Part shown: in pieces, positions 24,936 to 35,968 of the stretch
Layout: every line of letters starts with the position of its first letter
Numbering within the stretch: position 1 is the stretch's first letter
From: Ligustrum vulgare
Lineage: Eukaryota > Streptophyta > Magnoliopsida > Lamiales > Oleaceae
DNA length: 64,000 nt
NCBI GenBank assembly: GCA_963555705.1
Contig: OY743177.1
Span: 310,001 to 374,000 of the forward strand
Direction of reading: 5' to 3'
Notes under the pieces: generated by a model
Seen by the model: the letters and a program-made list of their open reading frames with translations, nothing else
The model's database searches: none
Told to the model about the DNA's origin: nothing
Made by a program: the position numbers and the translations under genes

Positions 24936-26037
24936 CAATATTAAAAAATAGTTAAAAAGTCATTGACATAAATAATGATAACTCTGACAATTATTAATTG
25001 TAACTTTTTATTTAGCATCCCATAAGCACCCACTCGCCCAATCTTCCACGCATCCAAGACCAATCATAGTAATCTGAAATTTTTTAAAGAGTGAGTATAA
25101 AAAAATTCCAAGTAAGATGTGTCAATTCGAATTCAATATGATATATAAAGTACATTTCATGCCATACATTTTTCCATCGTTTAGAGCAACTGTCCACTGT
25201 AACAAAAAGCTCAAGAAATTACTTTAGAATCTCTCAATCGATCCCAAATGATTAAATATAGAATTTCGAAGGATTTAACGTAGAATCGACCCGGAGGTCC
25301 TATAGGCATTAAAAGTTACAATATATTGAGATTATGAAGAATTTAGAATTAAAACCACTTGCACATATGTATCTTACCTCGTAATAAATCAAAATAACTT
25401 TCTGAAATAAAAAATATGATTTCACGTTGAAGATCCAAAATTTGCTTGAATACTAAAGTTTAAACGTCGAGAAAATATATTTTCATCTGACCAGTTGACT
25501 GTGTTTATAGATATGATTTTCTGTGCAAAAGTTGAGTGCTAGTATATTCATGATACAAAAGTCGTGTAAGCTGCCGTGTAGTACAGGGATTATGATCAGG
25601 GTAAATATGAATAGGATATTGATATCTAAATTATAGTACAATTAAAATGAACAAGATAGAGGAGAAATTTCAAAAGCCAGTGATATACTGTGCAATTCAA
25701 ATATAACACGGCCATAACTATGTTCTTTGGTATAAATTAATATTTAAAAAAACCCATTTAAACTTTTGTTCATTCAATCAAATACAAATTGATGCAGTTA
25801 TATCCAAATCAACTGTTTCTAAGGTCAAGACTCATGAATTACGATCTACAAAATGAGTATAATATTGATATAGTAATTATCTCTTTTTATAAATAATTAA
25901 TTATTTAACCCAAATAAGATTATCGTCAAAACTTATTTTTCCTTTAGTCCCTCAATTTCTAAAAATTATTAAGGACTTCTAGGTAAAATCCGTATCGCTA
26001 ATTAATAATAATAAACCATAAAATTCGGGGTGCTACA
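24936..26037 (+). mobile_element. Probable LTR remnant ending TTCGGGGTGCTACA
   Basis: No gene. The end AAATTCGGGGTGCTACA (about 26021-26037) resembles the 3' end of gypsy and LARD type LTRs (compare CGGGGCGCTACA at 1240-1251). The matching start was not found, so the left limit is arbitrary. Confidence 0.35.
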
Positions 26038-26269
26038 AAGCACCTGAAGAGGATACTATTGATCTTAGCAAAACATGCTTTTGTTTCTAACTATATGGCC
26101 AATAAAATATATTAGTTGCTTTAAAATTACACATCGAGTAAATTTTTTAAGCTTAGCCAAACATGCTTCTGTTTAGGACAAGGGTTATTTTTTGAATTAA
26201 AGTCAGATTTGTTACTTATAATGCCCCATAATATCTTGTGAGAATACTACTATTCTGAGAAATATGTAC

Positions 26270-26396
26270 TTGCGGATTTTGAATATTATGATATTTGAGC
26301 ATAGGGCTTGAAGGATGAAGTGGTCGTTGACCTGGTTGATCAACATTTTTCATACCAAAAGCATGTCATTACTCTTGTGAATAATATTCCTAAAGA
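26270..26396 (+). pseudogene. TOL-like: TOL pseudogene, GAT-region exon piece 3
   Basis: One frame reads ADFEYYDI, two stops, then GLKDEVVVDLVDQHFSYQ followed by KHVITLVNNIPKD. This corresponds to the start of the GAT domain in plant TOL proteins (GLKDEV..DLV.QC..Y..RV..LVN). The GAT domain binds ubiquitin. The exon is cut at its 3' end by the SINE insertion. Confidence 0.8.
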
Positions 26397-26497
26397 TTTT
26401 TTTTTTTTTTTTTTAAAAGTAAGGAGGGGAGGGGAGGATTTGAACCTAAGACCGGATGGGGAAGCTTGAGCAACATGATCATTACGACATGCCCTTG
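26397..26497 (-). mobile_element. tRNA-derived SINE (about 100 bp plus poly-A)
   Basis: On the minus strand it has a tRNA-like head with a B box GGTTCAAATCC (26436-26446) and a poly-A tail (the T run from 26397). Target duplications ATTCCTAAAGA (26386-26396) and AATCCTAATGA (26498-26508) agree at 9 of 11 bases. The A box is weak. It is inserted in the TOL exon. Confidence 0.75.
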
Positions 26498-26562
26498 AAT
26501 CCTAATGACTTTTCAATTCTTTTATAGAGTAAAAATTAATTGGGTGTAACCATTGATATTAT

Positions 26563-27384
26563 TGTTGAAATATTTTGTATATAGTGACGCCAAAGTAATA
26601 TAATAATTAATAAGAAATCCGTGCGACAAGTGGACGAAATAACGACAAGGAAAACGAGAAAAAAGAAGAAATGGACAAAGTCGAGACAAGTGTTGAGCAC
26701 TTTGTCTTTAAATCGAATTTGTCATGCAACAGTGCTTACGGATTACGGCAATCAACTCCCAAGATACAATGTCTTCTAATTATATTTGTAGCACTCCAAA
26801 ACAAAAGTATAACGAACCGGAATTATGGTTTTTATACTTCAAAAAATGAAATGAACAAGAATATAAAAAATTATGCAACAAAATGCAAGAAATTTTGATT
26901 AAGGAAGAGGAGATAATGATATTGATATTGCATATCATTGGTCTGTGGAATAGGACACCTTAAGGGTCCTATTTATAGAGTATGAAGGGTTGTGGAAGAA
27001 GTGGCGTTGATCAATTCATGCAACCCTTCCAAATTATGCAACTCTTCAAAATGACACATCTGTTCGGACAACCATGCAATCGCATGGTTATAAGTCGTGC
27101 GATCGCATTACTTTATGCAAAACAAGAATATTAATAAAAACAGTTGACGTGTGATCTCATGGTTTCCTAACCATGCGATCGCATGAGCAAACTTTTTGAC
27201 CTGAATTTTGACTTTTTCCGTAATTTCTCATTCACGTTTGTGCACTCCGAAGCGACGAAGTGGAAAATTATTTTCCTAAACGGATTGAGTCGGGTTTGAA
27301 TATTTGACCAAAGTCGACACGAAGTTACTTTAGTCGGGTTTCAATACTTAATTAGTTTCTCGATTATTAAACCAATGTCCAACA
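26563..27384. mobile_element. Candidate solo LTR (822 bp) in the TOL pseudogene
   Basis: Starts TGTTGAAATA and ends TGTCCAACA. It contains CCTATTTATAGAG (TATA-like, near 26967) and the palindrome CATGCGATCGCATG near 27172, with a related ATGCAATCGCATG near 27075. Flanking pentamers attat/attta match only partly. It separates the SINE-interrupted exon piece from the next exon piece. Confidence 0.55.
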
Positions 27385-27424
27385 ATTTAATTAAGGCTTA
27401 GCTATTGCTTTCTTCTTCTGCAAG

Positions 27425-27591
27425 GACGAGGATCTTCTTTGTAAGGGATTAGCTTTGAATGATAGTTTGCAACAAGTTCTTTGCTGGAAAGATGAATTAT
27501 CGGGGTAAAGCCCGCAGTTTCATTGGCAACTGGCTCTAGTTCCTGCACCTATTATAAATGTGAATCATGAAGATGATGAGTCTGAACATTT
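27425..27591 (+). pseudogene. TOL-like: TOL pseudogene, GAT exon piece 4
   Basis: After a damaged acceptor (TTCTTCTTCTGCAAG) the frame reads DEDLLCKGLALNDSLQQVL, then CWKDELSG, a stop, and further on PAPIINVNHEDDESEHF. Plant TOL proteins have DE.LLCQGLALNDDLQRVL followed by a linker and VNHEDDE. The codons are cut at 27591 by the start of copia A and resume at 52854. Confidence 0.85.
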
Positions 27592-27628
27592 TGTTGGGCT
27601 CAAACATATTTTTTGCCAATATAATTTA

Positions 27629-29004
27629 GGGAATAGTACAAGGTGTTTTTAAATGTCAATTTCAAAATTAAGGTGAAACCTATAAAAATTCAAAAATCAG
27701 GTTATATTTAGAATCAATTAATTAAATTAAATAATTAAAATATTTTATTAATTATATATATTAATTAGGTCACAATATTATATATTTGAAGTCACAAAAC
27801 ACAAATTTTTTAGGTCACTAATGATTTCATGGTCACAAATTATCGAAATATTAGGTTACAAATTGAATTTATTTTTAGGTCACAATCTACAAACGACCAT
27901 TTTTAAGGTCACAATTATTCATTTTCAAGGTCACAAGAAAAAATTGTAGGTCACAACCATCATTTTTTTCGATCACAACCTACCAACCACCATTTTTAAG
28001 GTCACAATTATTCATTTTCGAGGTCACAAGAAAAAAATTGTAGGACAATTATATATTTTCGAGGTCACAAGAAAAAAAGTGTAGGTCACATTTATATTTC
28101 AAAGTCACAACCCCAACCCACACCGCCCTCACTTCACAACTCCAAACCATCACCAGCACCGGCATCTCACCCGCCCTAACCTCACAACCACTGGCTCCGA
28201 CGCCAGCGCCACCATCGGACACCATCACCATAACAGATCCACCTCTAATTACCTCCGCAGGATGCCACCACATAGCAAAACACTGATGCAGCCACAAACC
28301 GCCACCATCACACATCATCACCACACAGCCACCACACTATTACACAGCCAACTAATGACAGTCGTCTCCTTCGCTGCTACCGTTGTCGCCAACAACCACC
28401 AATTACCTCACCACCACCTACTGGAAAACACCACAATCAAAAGGCACTCCACCACGGCCATCCACATCATAACAGCACAGGACCATTACCACCGCCACAA
28501 CACCTATCTACGACCACCAGCAACCACCACAAAAATCTGGAAGAGTGCGGCGCAACACAGAGTCGTCGCAAGCACGTGATGCCTCTGTCGTCCCGCCTGT
28601 GCGCGCACACAGATCCGACACTAAAACCACAACAACATGAAGCGATTGTTCACACACCAGCAAGAAGACGGGAAGCCTCCGCAACGAATCATCTTGCCGC
28701 AGCGTGCAGCGGTGGGCTTGTCCCATTGATTTAAAACTTTGCTGAAGGAGCTGTCTCTAGGCGGGACCTTTTCTTCATCACCTGTCTTCGTCGCCTTCCC
28801 GTGGCCCTGATTTTCGAGCTGTTAATCAAGGCGGCGTGGGAGGAGAGAAATGGGAGGGAGGAACTGATCGACGTTTTTTATCTTAGAAGATTAGGGCTTG
28901 TTTTTTATTTAGGGGTAAAATATGACCTGATTTTTGTATGAATAACACTTTCACCTGATTTTTGAAATTGGAACTTAAAACACTTTAGATGGTGTAATTT
29001 CCTC
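27629..29004. mobile_element. Mutator-like element (1376 bp) in the copia A LTR
   Basis: A perfect 9-bp target duplication TATAATTTA (27620-27628, 29005-29013) is the Mutator length. Diverged terminal inverted repeats of about 85 bp include GGTGTTTTTAAA..CAATTTC versus AGTGTTTTAAG..CAATTTC and CAAAAATCAGGT on both ends. The interior has about ten GGTCACAA motifs (27765-28110), then a GC-richer stretch (28110-28860) with overlapping ORFs (for example 28262-28579, rich in His and Thr) but no domain I recognise. No transposase, so non-autonomous. The GC-rich part could be captured host DNA. Confidence 0.88.
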
Positions 29005-29147
29005 TATAATTTATGTTTTAATTTCAGCCCATTTAATCTTTAAACTTGGATGATTATTTGATTTAACTTCAAGGACTTTTTTGCAATTTCAAATAAGTCA
29101 ATTGCCTAACCTAATTAAAGCAAAAGGCTAACTCTTTGCTGGGGGGA

Positions 29148-30506
29148 TAAACCAACTATACCTCCTATATTACCCATCAATTAATTAATTAATTAATTAA
29201 TTAGTTAGTTAGTTAGGTTAAAAAAAAATGAAGGGAATCATTTTGTGCATTCCTCCTCATATTCTATTTTTTACAATATATAAAAAATAAGGATGTAGGA
29301 GAAACTTTTGATTATCAATTTTTATTCATACCATTAAATATTTTATTCATTATAATCTTTTATTTATTTATTATTAAAATATTTCATTATTAACAATTTA
29401 CAATGTTATAATATAATATAATTTTACATTAGTATACTTTCTCATAATATTATACTCTCGCATTTATTTAGTATTAAAATAAATTGGGTTTTTTTTGCTT
29501 ATATCTAATTTAAATTTTTGATTGTCTACTCAGATTCCATAGTTTACTATATATATAGAGCAGTCAAATAAATCTTCACACAGTTTCTCGTCTATTTTTA
29601 CCTATAATTTTAGGAAATTTCGAATTTTATCAATTTATTTTAATAATTGAATTAGGGAGTTCAATTAATGCAATATTAATTTATATGTGACCTATAGCAA
29701 ATAAAAATCAAATTATAGATTATTTTTATTCTTTTGATAATTATTGCATTATTCTCTTTTGTCAATAATACTCTAAAATTGTTAGGTTTTTTGTCAATAT
29801 TATCCTTAATATTTTGTCTTTTATTAGTCAGTAATATTAATCTAAAATACATTTAAATATTCCGTAATAATTTTATTTATAAGATTTGGTGATGAGTGTT
29901 TAAAGTTATTAAAAGGGGAAAATGGTTAAAATGAGTGGTAAAGAAGTTTTTCACAATTTTTGTGACCATCCAAAGCGCACAAAGCGTGTGTCATTGTAAA
30001 CTTTTTTTCTTACATTATCTTTTCTCAATTCTAAACATGAATTTGACAGCAAGATCAACAATATTTTGTGAAATTTATTGAAAAATCTGCATTATTGAAC
30101 TTTCCTTATAAATTTTCAATTATTAATCAAATAATAAAAAGAAAAATATGATTGAAATTTGAATGGTTTTATAATTTTCTACTATTCAGTACCCCTTATC
30201 ATATTCAATAATATATAAATCCTTACGTACTTTAGCAAACTCATCAGAGAAATAACATCTTTTATTGCTATACAAAATCTACAACATGTTGTCGGTATTT
30301 CTTTTCAGATTAATTTTCGAACACACTACTTACTATTTATCTGTTCAAATTTACATAGTTTTTTATTTTCATTTTTTGACTGATTACTCCCTACATTGAT
30401 ATTTATTACCTCAACAACTTTCAAATGATTGTATTACCTCTATGAAGACATTATGCATCACATTCATCATATATGTAAAACGTGCAACGTACGTGCTTAC
30501 TACTAG
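29148..30506 (+). mobile_element. Probable Helitron (3' end well defined)
   Basis: Extra DNA relative to the 3' LTR ends in a hairpin ACGTGC-AAC-GTACGT (one G-T wobble) at 30480-30494, followed by GCTTACTA and CTAG with T at 30507, the Helitron terminus. The 5' end (TC after A) is not certain; 29148-29180 is the zone where similarity to the other LTR is lost, and about 150 bp of LTR is missing there. The interior is very AT-rich, non-coding, with (TTAA) and (TTAG) runs at 29177-29216. Confidence 0.6.
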
Positions 30507-31038
30507 TTTACACAAAAACAATGAAATAAAAGACACTATATTTCTGGTATTTACTTTGGAGAAGAAAGTGTTAGAATATTTGGGGTTCTTCTTCTTCAAT
30601 GTTTGGTTGCTCTAAGTTTTATCTTAAAATGTATTACGTGTCATTTAATCTCCATATTATTGTTGTTGTTGTTGTTGTGTTCCATCTATTGTATTAGATG
30701 ATGTATATTTTGGATGCCAAGATTGAATCTTGACGGTGTATATTGGTTACCTCTAGATTTAGGGCAAAAATTTAGAGAAGAAAACATTGTATCACTATTA
30801 TTTGGTAATAGTGGAATTGTCGGTTTGCCCCGTCGATTTTCTCTTCTCATTGAAAAGTTTTACGGCGTTAAATAATTATTGGTGTTATTGCATTGCTATT
30901 TATAATTATGGTATTATATTTCTTGGATTGACTTGTTTGATTTGTGATTTCCTATTTTAATCACAAGGAGTTTGGGGAAATATTTTAGTGTTGCTACTTG
31001 TGTTGACAACTCAATTTTGCAGTCCGATTTCCCAACAG

Positions 31039-31050
31039 TTGTATCAGAGC
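31039..31050 (+). other. Primer binding site of copia A
   Basis: TTGTATCAGAGC follows the LTR end by one base, one mismatch from the tRNA-Met complement (TTGGTATCAGAGC type). Confidence 0.75.
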
Positions 31051-31074
31051 TTAGGTTGGATTTTGTGGATTGAA

Positions 31075-33252
31075 ATGGATGATCCAATTGGTTGTGCTAT
31101 GATTAGACTCACTAATCATAATTGGGTGACTTGGAAGCCTAGGATGGAGGATATCCTTTATTGCAAAGATTTGCATGACCCCGTTGAGGGTGACACGGCT
31201 AAACCGAAGGATATGTCAGACATTGATTGAAATAAATAGAATAGAAAGACTATCAGAACTATCAGACAGTGGGTGAATAAAAGTGTGTTTCATCATGTGA
31301 TACAGGAGACTGACACACATAAATTATGGTTGAAATTGGAGTCTATCTTTGAGAACTATATCCAGAAAGTCTTTTCTGATTAGAGACTAATGGGTGTCGA
31401 ATCCAACAAATAATAATAATTTCTTGCTCTTATAAAAATAAATTGTAATAGTTGTGAGCAAGGTCGAATCCACAAGGATTGGTTAGACTTAATTCTCCAG
31501 AAACTAAAACAGTAAATTAAAAATGGGGGGGGTTTGGATTTTGAATTTAAAATCAATTTGTAAATAAACAATTGCAAAATTAGAGTGATGAAAATACCAA
31601 ATTAAATAAATATCCAGCCCAAGGTATAATCTCAATATTGATTCATAGAATTGATCATGGATGCAAAAATAAAATCTTTACTCATTTTCTAAATTGGTTA
31701 TGGTCATTAATACGATCTAACAACCTATCTCTCCTTACTATCTTCATAATCAAGAGTTGCTTGTTGATTATTTCCCTAATCAATAAACAACCATAGATAC
31801 GATCTTAGGATTTAATTTACCAATAGCATTAATCTCTAGAGAGACGACCAATTCTAACCAACAAATTCACACATGTGATTCATTTAAGCTAGGTTATATA
31901 TCTTCATAACATGAATAAAAAATCAATCTATAATCAACTATGTTATTTGCCACTTGTATTAGAAATTCTAAACAATTACAAATTTAGATTCTTAATTGGC
32001 TAAGTATCGTTTTGATAATTAAAACAACGTGCACTTTGTATTAATTAATTAAAACAACAACTTCAATGCAAATAAAAAATATATAAATAGAAAAAAGATA
32101 AAAGAACAATAAAACTAATTAGATTTCACAATTCTTGAAGAATCAACACTTCGATTATCCTTGAACTGGAATAATAAATTAGTTATTAGTCAACATTGGA
32201 AAATAAAAACAAAAAAATATTAAACACAAAGGTAAAAGGAAGGAACTCAATGGATTATGTGGCTCCTGGGAATCATCTTCAATTTTGTGCCAAGAGTTGT
32301 GTCTAAAATATGTTGGTGCCCTCCTTATTTTAATTGCCCTAAGTCTCTACCAAATTGATGGTTGGTTGTTGGCTCAATCTTTTAGACAAGAGCCCTCCTC
32401 AAATGACCCCTAATGATAGTCAGCTACTAGGCTTTTAATTTCATCCCCCAAGAATGTGTCCAACCCATTAATTTTTGAGATTGCTGTCTTTCTGAAAGAA
32501 TAAGGCGTGCCCACTCCTTACACAAAGTCATTCTCTGATTGTGTACTTTTTGAGATCCGAACTTCTTCTTTTAATTTGTAATATTGAGTCCACTTTGATC
32601 TAACCGCTTCATCTAATCCACAAAACATAAAATGTGATTAATATCCACAATTTAAGCATTTAAAATCAATGGATTAAGAGGAAACATCACAAATTAAGTA
32701 ACAATTACACACCCTATCAGAGACTTGGTCAACATGAAATACAGAGACGAAATAGGTGTGACAGAGCACTTGAACAATTTTCAGAATATTGTAAATCAGT
32801 TGTCTACTATGGCATGAAACTAGAAGATGAATTGCAGGCTTTGCTGCTTTTGAGTTCTTTGCTAAATAGTTGGGAGACCTTTCTTGTGACTATTGATAAT
32901 TCTACTTCCAATGGTATCTTGACTACGGAGTCTGTGAAAGACAGTATGCATAATGAGGAATCAAGAAGAATGTCCTCAGGTGTACATGCAGGGTCAAATC
33001 ATGTACATGCTCTTGTTGTAGAGGATAGGGGAGATACGGAATAGATGGCAGAAAGGTCGTAGCAAGTCAAGAGGTCGGTCAAAATCAAAATACAAAAAGT
33101 CAGCTTGTTATCATTGTGGTAATGTGGGTCACATTAAAAGAAATTTTTGGATTTGGTTGAGAGAGCAAAGGGAAGGAAGTAATCAGAAGAAGGAAGATAA
33201 AAAGAACACTATAGTTGTTGTGTCCGTCGGTGATGAATTACTTTCTTGTGTA
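31075..33252 (+). pseudogene. Copia A gag, split by a solo LTR
   Basis: Start MDDPIGCAMIRLTNHNW; 31075-31387 covers the N-terminal domain (W...M...L.CKDLHDP, LWLKLESIFE). It resumes at 32725 as DLVNMKYRDE, VTEHLNNFQNIVNQLSTM, then after a frameshift LEDELQALLLLSSLLNSWETF (from 32814). The zinc knuckle near 33103 reads CYHCGNVGHIKRNF, where the last Cys is Phe, so metal binding would fail. Stops at 31228-31230 and near 33040 also disable it. Confidence 0.88.
31388..32719 (-). mobile_element. Solo LTR (1332 bp) inside copia A gag
   Basis: Perfect 5-bp duplication GAGAC at 31383-31387 and 32720-32724. On the minus strand it starts TGATAGGGTGTG, and at the other end it finishes CACCCATTA (the final CA is mutated). 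Excising it restores the gag reading frame. Its general look resembles gypsy Tat/Athila LTRs, an inference only. Confidence 0.88.
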
Positions 33253-33631
33253 TAGTGTTGGCAACGGGGCGGATCGGGCCCTGATCCGTCGCTTTTTTTC
33301 CTGATTCGAATCCGCCCTGCGATTAGCCAATTTTCGGGTCAGCAGAGGCAGATCGAGTTCGGGTCAGGGCGGATTGGTCCACTGATCCGCTGACCGATCT
33401 GCCAGAATTTTTTTAAAATTTTTTTAAATATATTTTAAATTAAATCTTTTAAGAAAAAAATAATTTTTTTTATTAAATATCATTTGTTTTAGTGAAAGGG
33501 GACGGATCGGGGGGTCGATTTGTGCTGATCCGCTACGCCTTACCCCGATCTGCCCCGCCGATCAGCAGACGGGGCGGATCGGATCGGATCGGCGGGTCAA
33601 TGGAGCGAATTGAATTTTTTTGCCATCACTA
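33253..33631. mobile_element. hAT-type MITE (379 bp) in copia A
   Basis: Ends TAGTGTTGGCAA and (complement of the right end) TAGTGATGGCAA, with a perfect 8-bp duplication CTTGTGTA (33245-33252, 33632-33639). The interior is GC-rich with many GGATCGG/CTGATCCG words. It lies between the gag knuckle and the protease. Confidence 0.92.
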
Positions 33632-34862
33632 CTTGTGTAGATGGTCATTGCCTACATGTGGGTGAACTTAGTACTGAGTGGATTGTTGATAGTGGTGTTT
33701 CTTACCATGTTTGTTCAAACATGGACTTGTTTGCAAATTACACAGCTTGTATTTTGGTATTTCAAAGATGGGAAATACTAGCCAATCTAAAAGTATTGGG
33801 ATTGGTGATATTTACTTGCAAACAGAACTTGGTTAATCCTTGATACTTAATGATGTGAGGCATATTACTGATATGAGCCTCAATCTAATTTCAGTTATGG
33901 CTCTCGACAGACAGAGTTATTATAACAGATTTGGTGATTTGAATTAGAAATTGTCAAAAGGCACTTTGATTGTCACCAAAGGAAAAGCTTGTTGCACTCT
34001 CTAGAAGACTTATGCAAAAGCTTGTAAAAATGAGTTGAATGTTGTTGAAGATTCTTCTCCTGATATATGGCACAAGAGGCTTGGTCACATGAGTGAATAA
34101 TGTTTGTAGGTTCTGGCTAAGAAGACATCTATTCCCTTAGCCAAAGGTATGTCTCTAAACCAATTTGATCTTTATTTATATGATAGACAGCACAGAGTTT
34201 CTTTTAGTGATTCATTTAAAAGAAAACATAATATTTCGGAACTTGTACATTCTGATGTGTGCTCTCCTAGTGATGTAGCTTCTTTGAGTGGAAATAAGTA
34301 TTTCCTCACTTTTTTTGACGATGTTTCTAGGAAGCTTCGAGTTTATATTTTGAAATCTGAAGATCAGCTATTTCAGAGTTTTAAACAGTTTCATGCCATG
34401 GTAGAACGAGAAACAGGGAAGTCCTTGAAATATCTCAAAACTGATAATGGTGGGGAATACACTTCACATGAATTCAGGGATTATTGCTCAAAATTTAGGA
34501 TTCGACTTGAGTTTATAGAAGTAGGTACTCCTCAACATAATGGTGTGGCAGAAAGAATTAACCGTACCATTCTTGACAGAGTCAAATGCATGTTGAAGAC
34601 AGCAAAGCTACCTAAAATCTTTTGGGGTGAAGTAGTTCAGACTGCTTGCTATTTGATCAATAGATCTCCATCTATTCCTTTGGACTTTGATATTCCAGAA
34701 AGAGTTTGGATAGGAAAAGATGTTTCCTACTCTCATCTGAAGGTGTTTGGGTGCAAATATTTTGTGCACATGCCTAAGGAACAGAGATCGAAGCTTGATG
34801 ACAGAGCTACTCCTTGTATATTTCTCAGTTATGGTGATGAACAATTTGGGTACAAGATTTAG
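33632..34862 (+). pseudogene. Copia A protease and integrase
   Basis: The protease site is STEWIVDSGVSYHV (from about 33674). After a frame break the pre-integrase zinc region gives DIWHKRLGHMSE (34065-34100). 34149-34862 is a 237-residue open stretch with the integrase core: LVHSDVCSP, KYLKTDNGGEYTS and GVAERINRT carry the three catalytic residues D, D and E in order, so the core motif is intact. The frame ends at a TAG (34861). Integrase would insert the cDNA into chromosomes, but upstream breaks preclude normal expression. Confidence 0.9.
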
Positions 34863-35968
34863 GATCCAGAGAAAAAGAAGATTGTGAGAAGCAGAGATGT
34901 GGTCTTTCATGAAGACCAAACCATTGAAGATTTGGATAAATTGGAGCAGCCTAGAGTGATTGCAGTTGTTCCTGGTCTCGCATCTACTAGCACTCTACTA
35001 GTTGATGAGAATGCTAATGAGGGGGTGCAAATAACTGAGACAGAAGAAGGTGAACCAGTACATGTCAGAAGGTCTACTAGAGACCACGGGCCATCCACTA
35101 GGTATCCTATTTCTGACTATATTTTGCTTACTACTGATGGGGAGCCAGATAGTTTTTCTGAGGCATAGGCTAACAGAGATAAGACTCAATGGATGAAAGA
35201 AATGACAAAAGAGACGAGTTCTTTGAGGAAGAATGATACTTATGACTTAGTGAATCTTCCTAAGGTCAGAAAAGTATTGAGAAATAAATGGGTGTATAAA
35301 ACCAAAAGGGATGGCAATGGTGATTTGACGAAGTACAAGGCTTGATTGGTTGTTAAAGGCTTTGAACAGAAATACGGTGTTGATTTTGATGAGATTTTCT
35401 CTCCTGTTGTGAAAATGACATCCATCAGAGTTTTTTGGGGGTTAACAACTAGCTAGTTAAGACCTAGAAATGGAGCAACTTGATGTGAAGACTGCCTTCC
35501 TACATGGTGACTTGGAGGAAGAGATTTATATGTTTCAACCAGAAGGTTTTGAACAAAAGGGGAAATAACACCTTGTATGCAAATTGAAGAAGAGTTTGTA
35601 TGGGCTCAAGCAAGCACCAAGATAGTGGTATAAAAAGTTTGATGCTTTAATGACAAGTAAGGAATACACAAGGACGACTGTAGATTCATGTGTTTAAATA
35701 AGATCATTTCCAGGTGACAAATTTATTATTTTACTACTTTATGTTGATGATATGCTTATATTTGGCTAGGATGTGGGGTTGATCAAGAAATTGAAAGAAG
35801 TCTTACATAAGTAATTTGATTTGAAAGATTTGGGGCCGGCTAAACAGATATTGGACATGGAGATAGTTCGAGACAGAAAATCTAAGAGTTTGTGGTTATC
35901 ACGCGAAAAATATATTGAACGGGTTCTTGAAAGGTTCAATATGAAAGGAGCTAAATCAGTTAGCTCAT
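34863..35968 (+). pseudogene. Copia A reverse transcriptase, first part
   Basis: 34884-35168 is the acidic linker (VHVRRSTRDHGPSTRYP). RT follows: [60 protein letters not shown] and YVDDMLIFG with the catalytic DD. At least six stops (for example at 35343, 35452, 35565 and 35625) break it. It ends at 35968, at the gypsy insertion, and continues at 51269. Confidence 0.9.

Larger units (their letters stand above)
27592..31037 (+). repeat. 5' LTR of copia A, interrupted twice
   Basis: Matches the 3' LTR (52045-52853) in four stretches: 27592-27628, 29005 to about 29147, about 30510-30600 and on to 31037. The MULE (27629-29004) and an AT-rich insert ending in a Helitron-like terminus (to 30506) account for the extra length. 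Confidence 0.9.

Noticed and set aside
28262..28726. Overlapping ORFs in the MULE interior as genes
   Set aside because: Low-complexity His/Thr or Arg-rich products on both strands with no recognisable domain; kept only as possible captured sequence.
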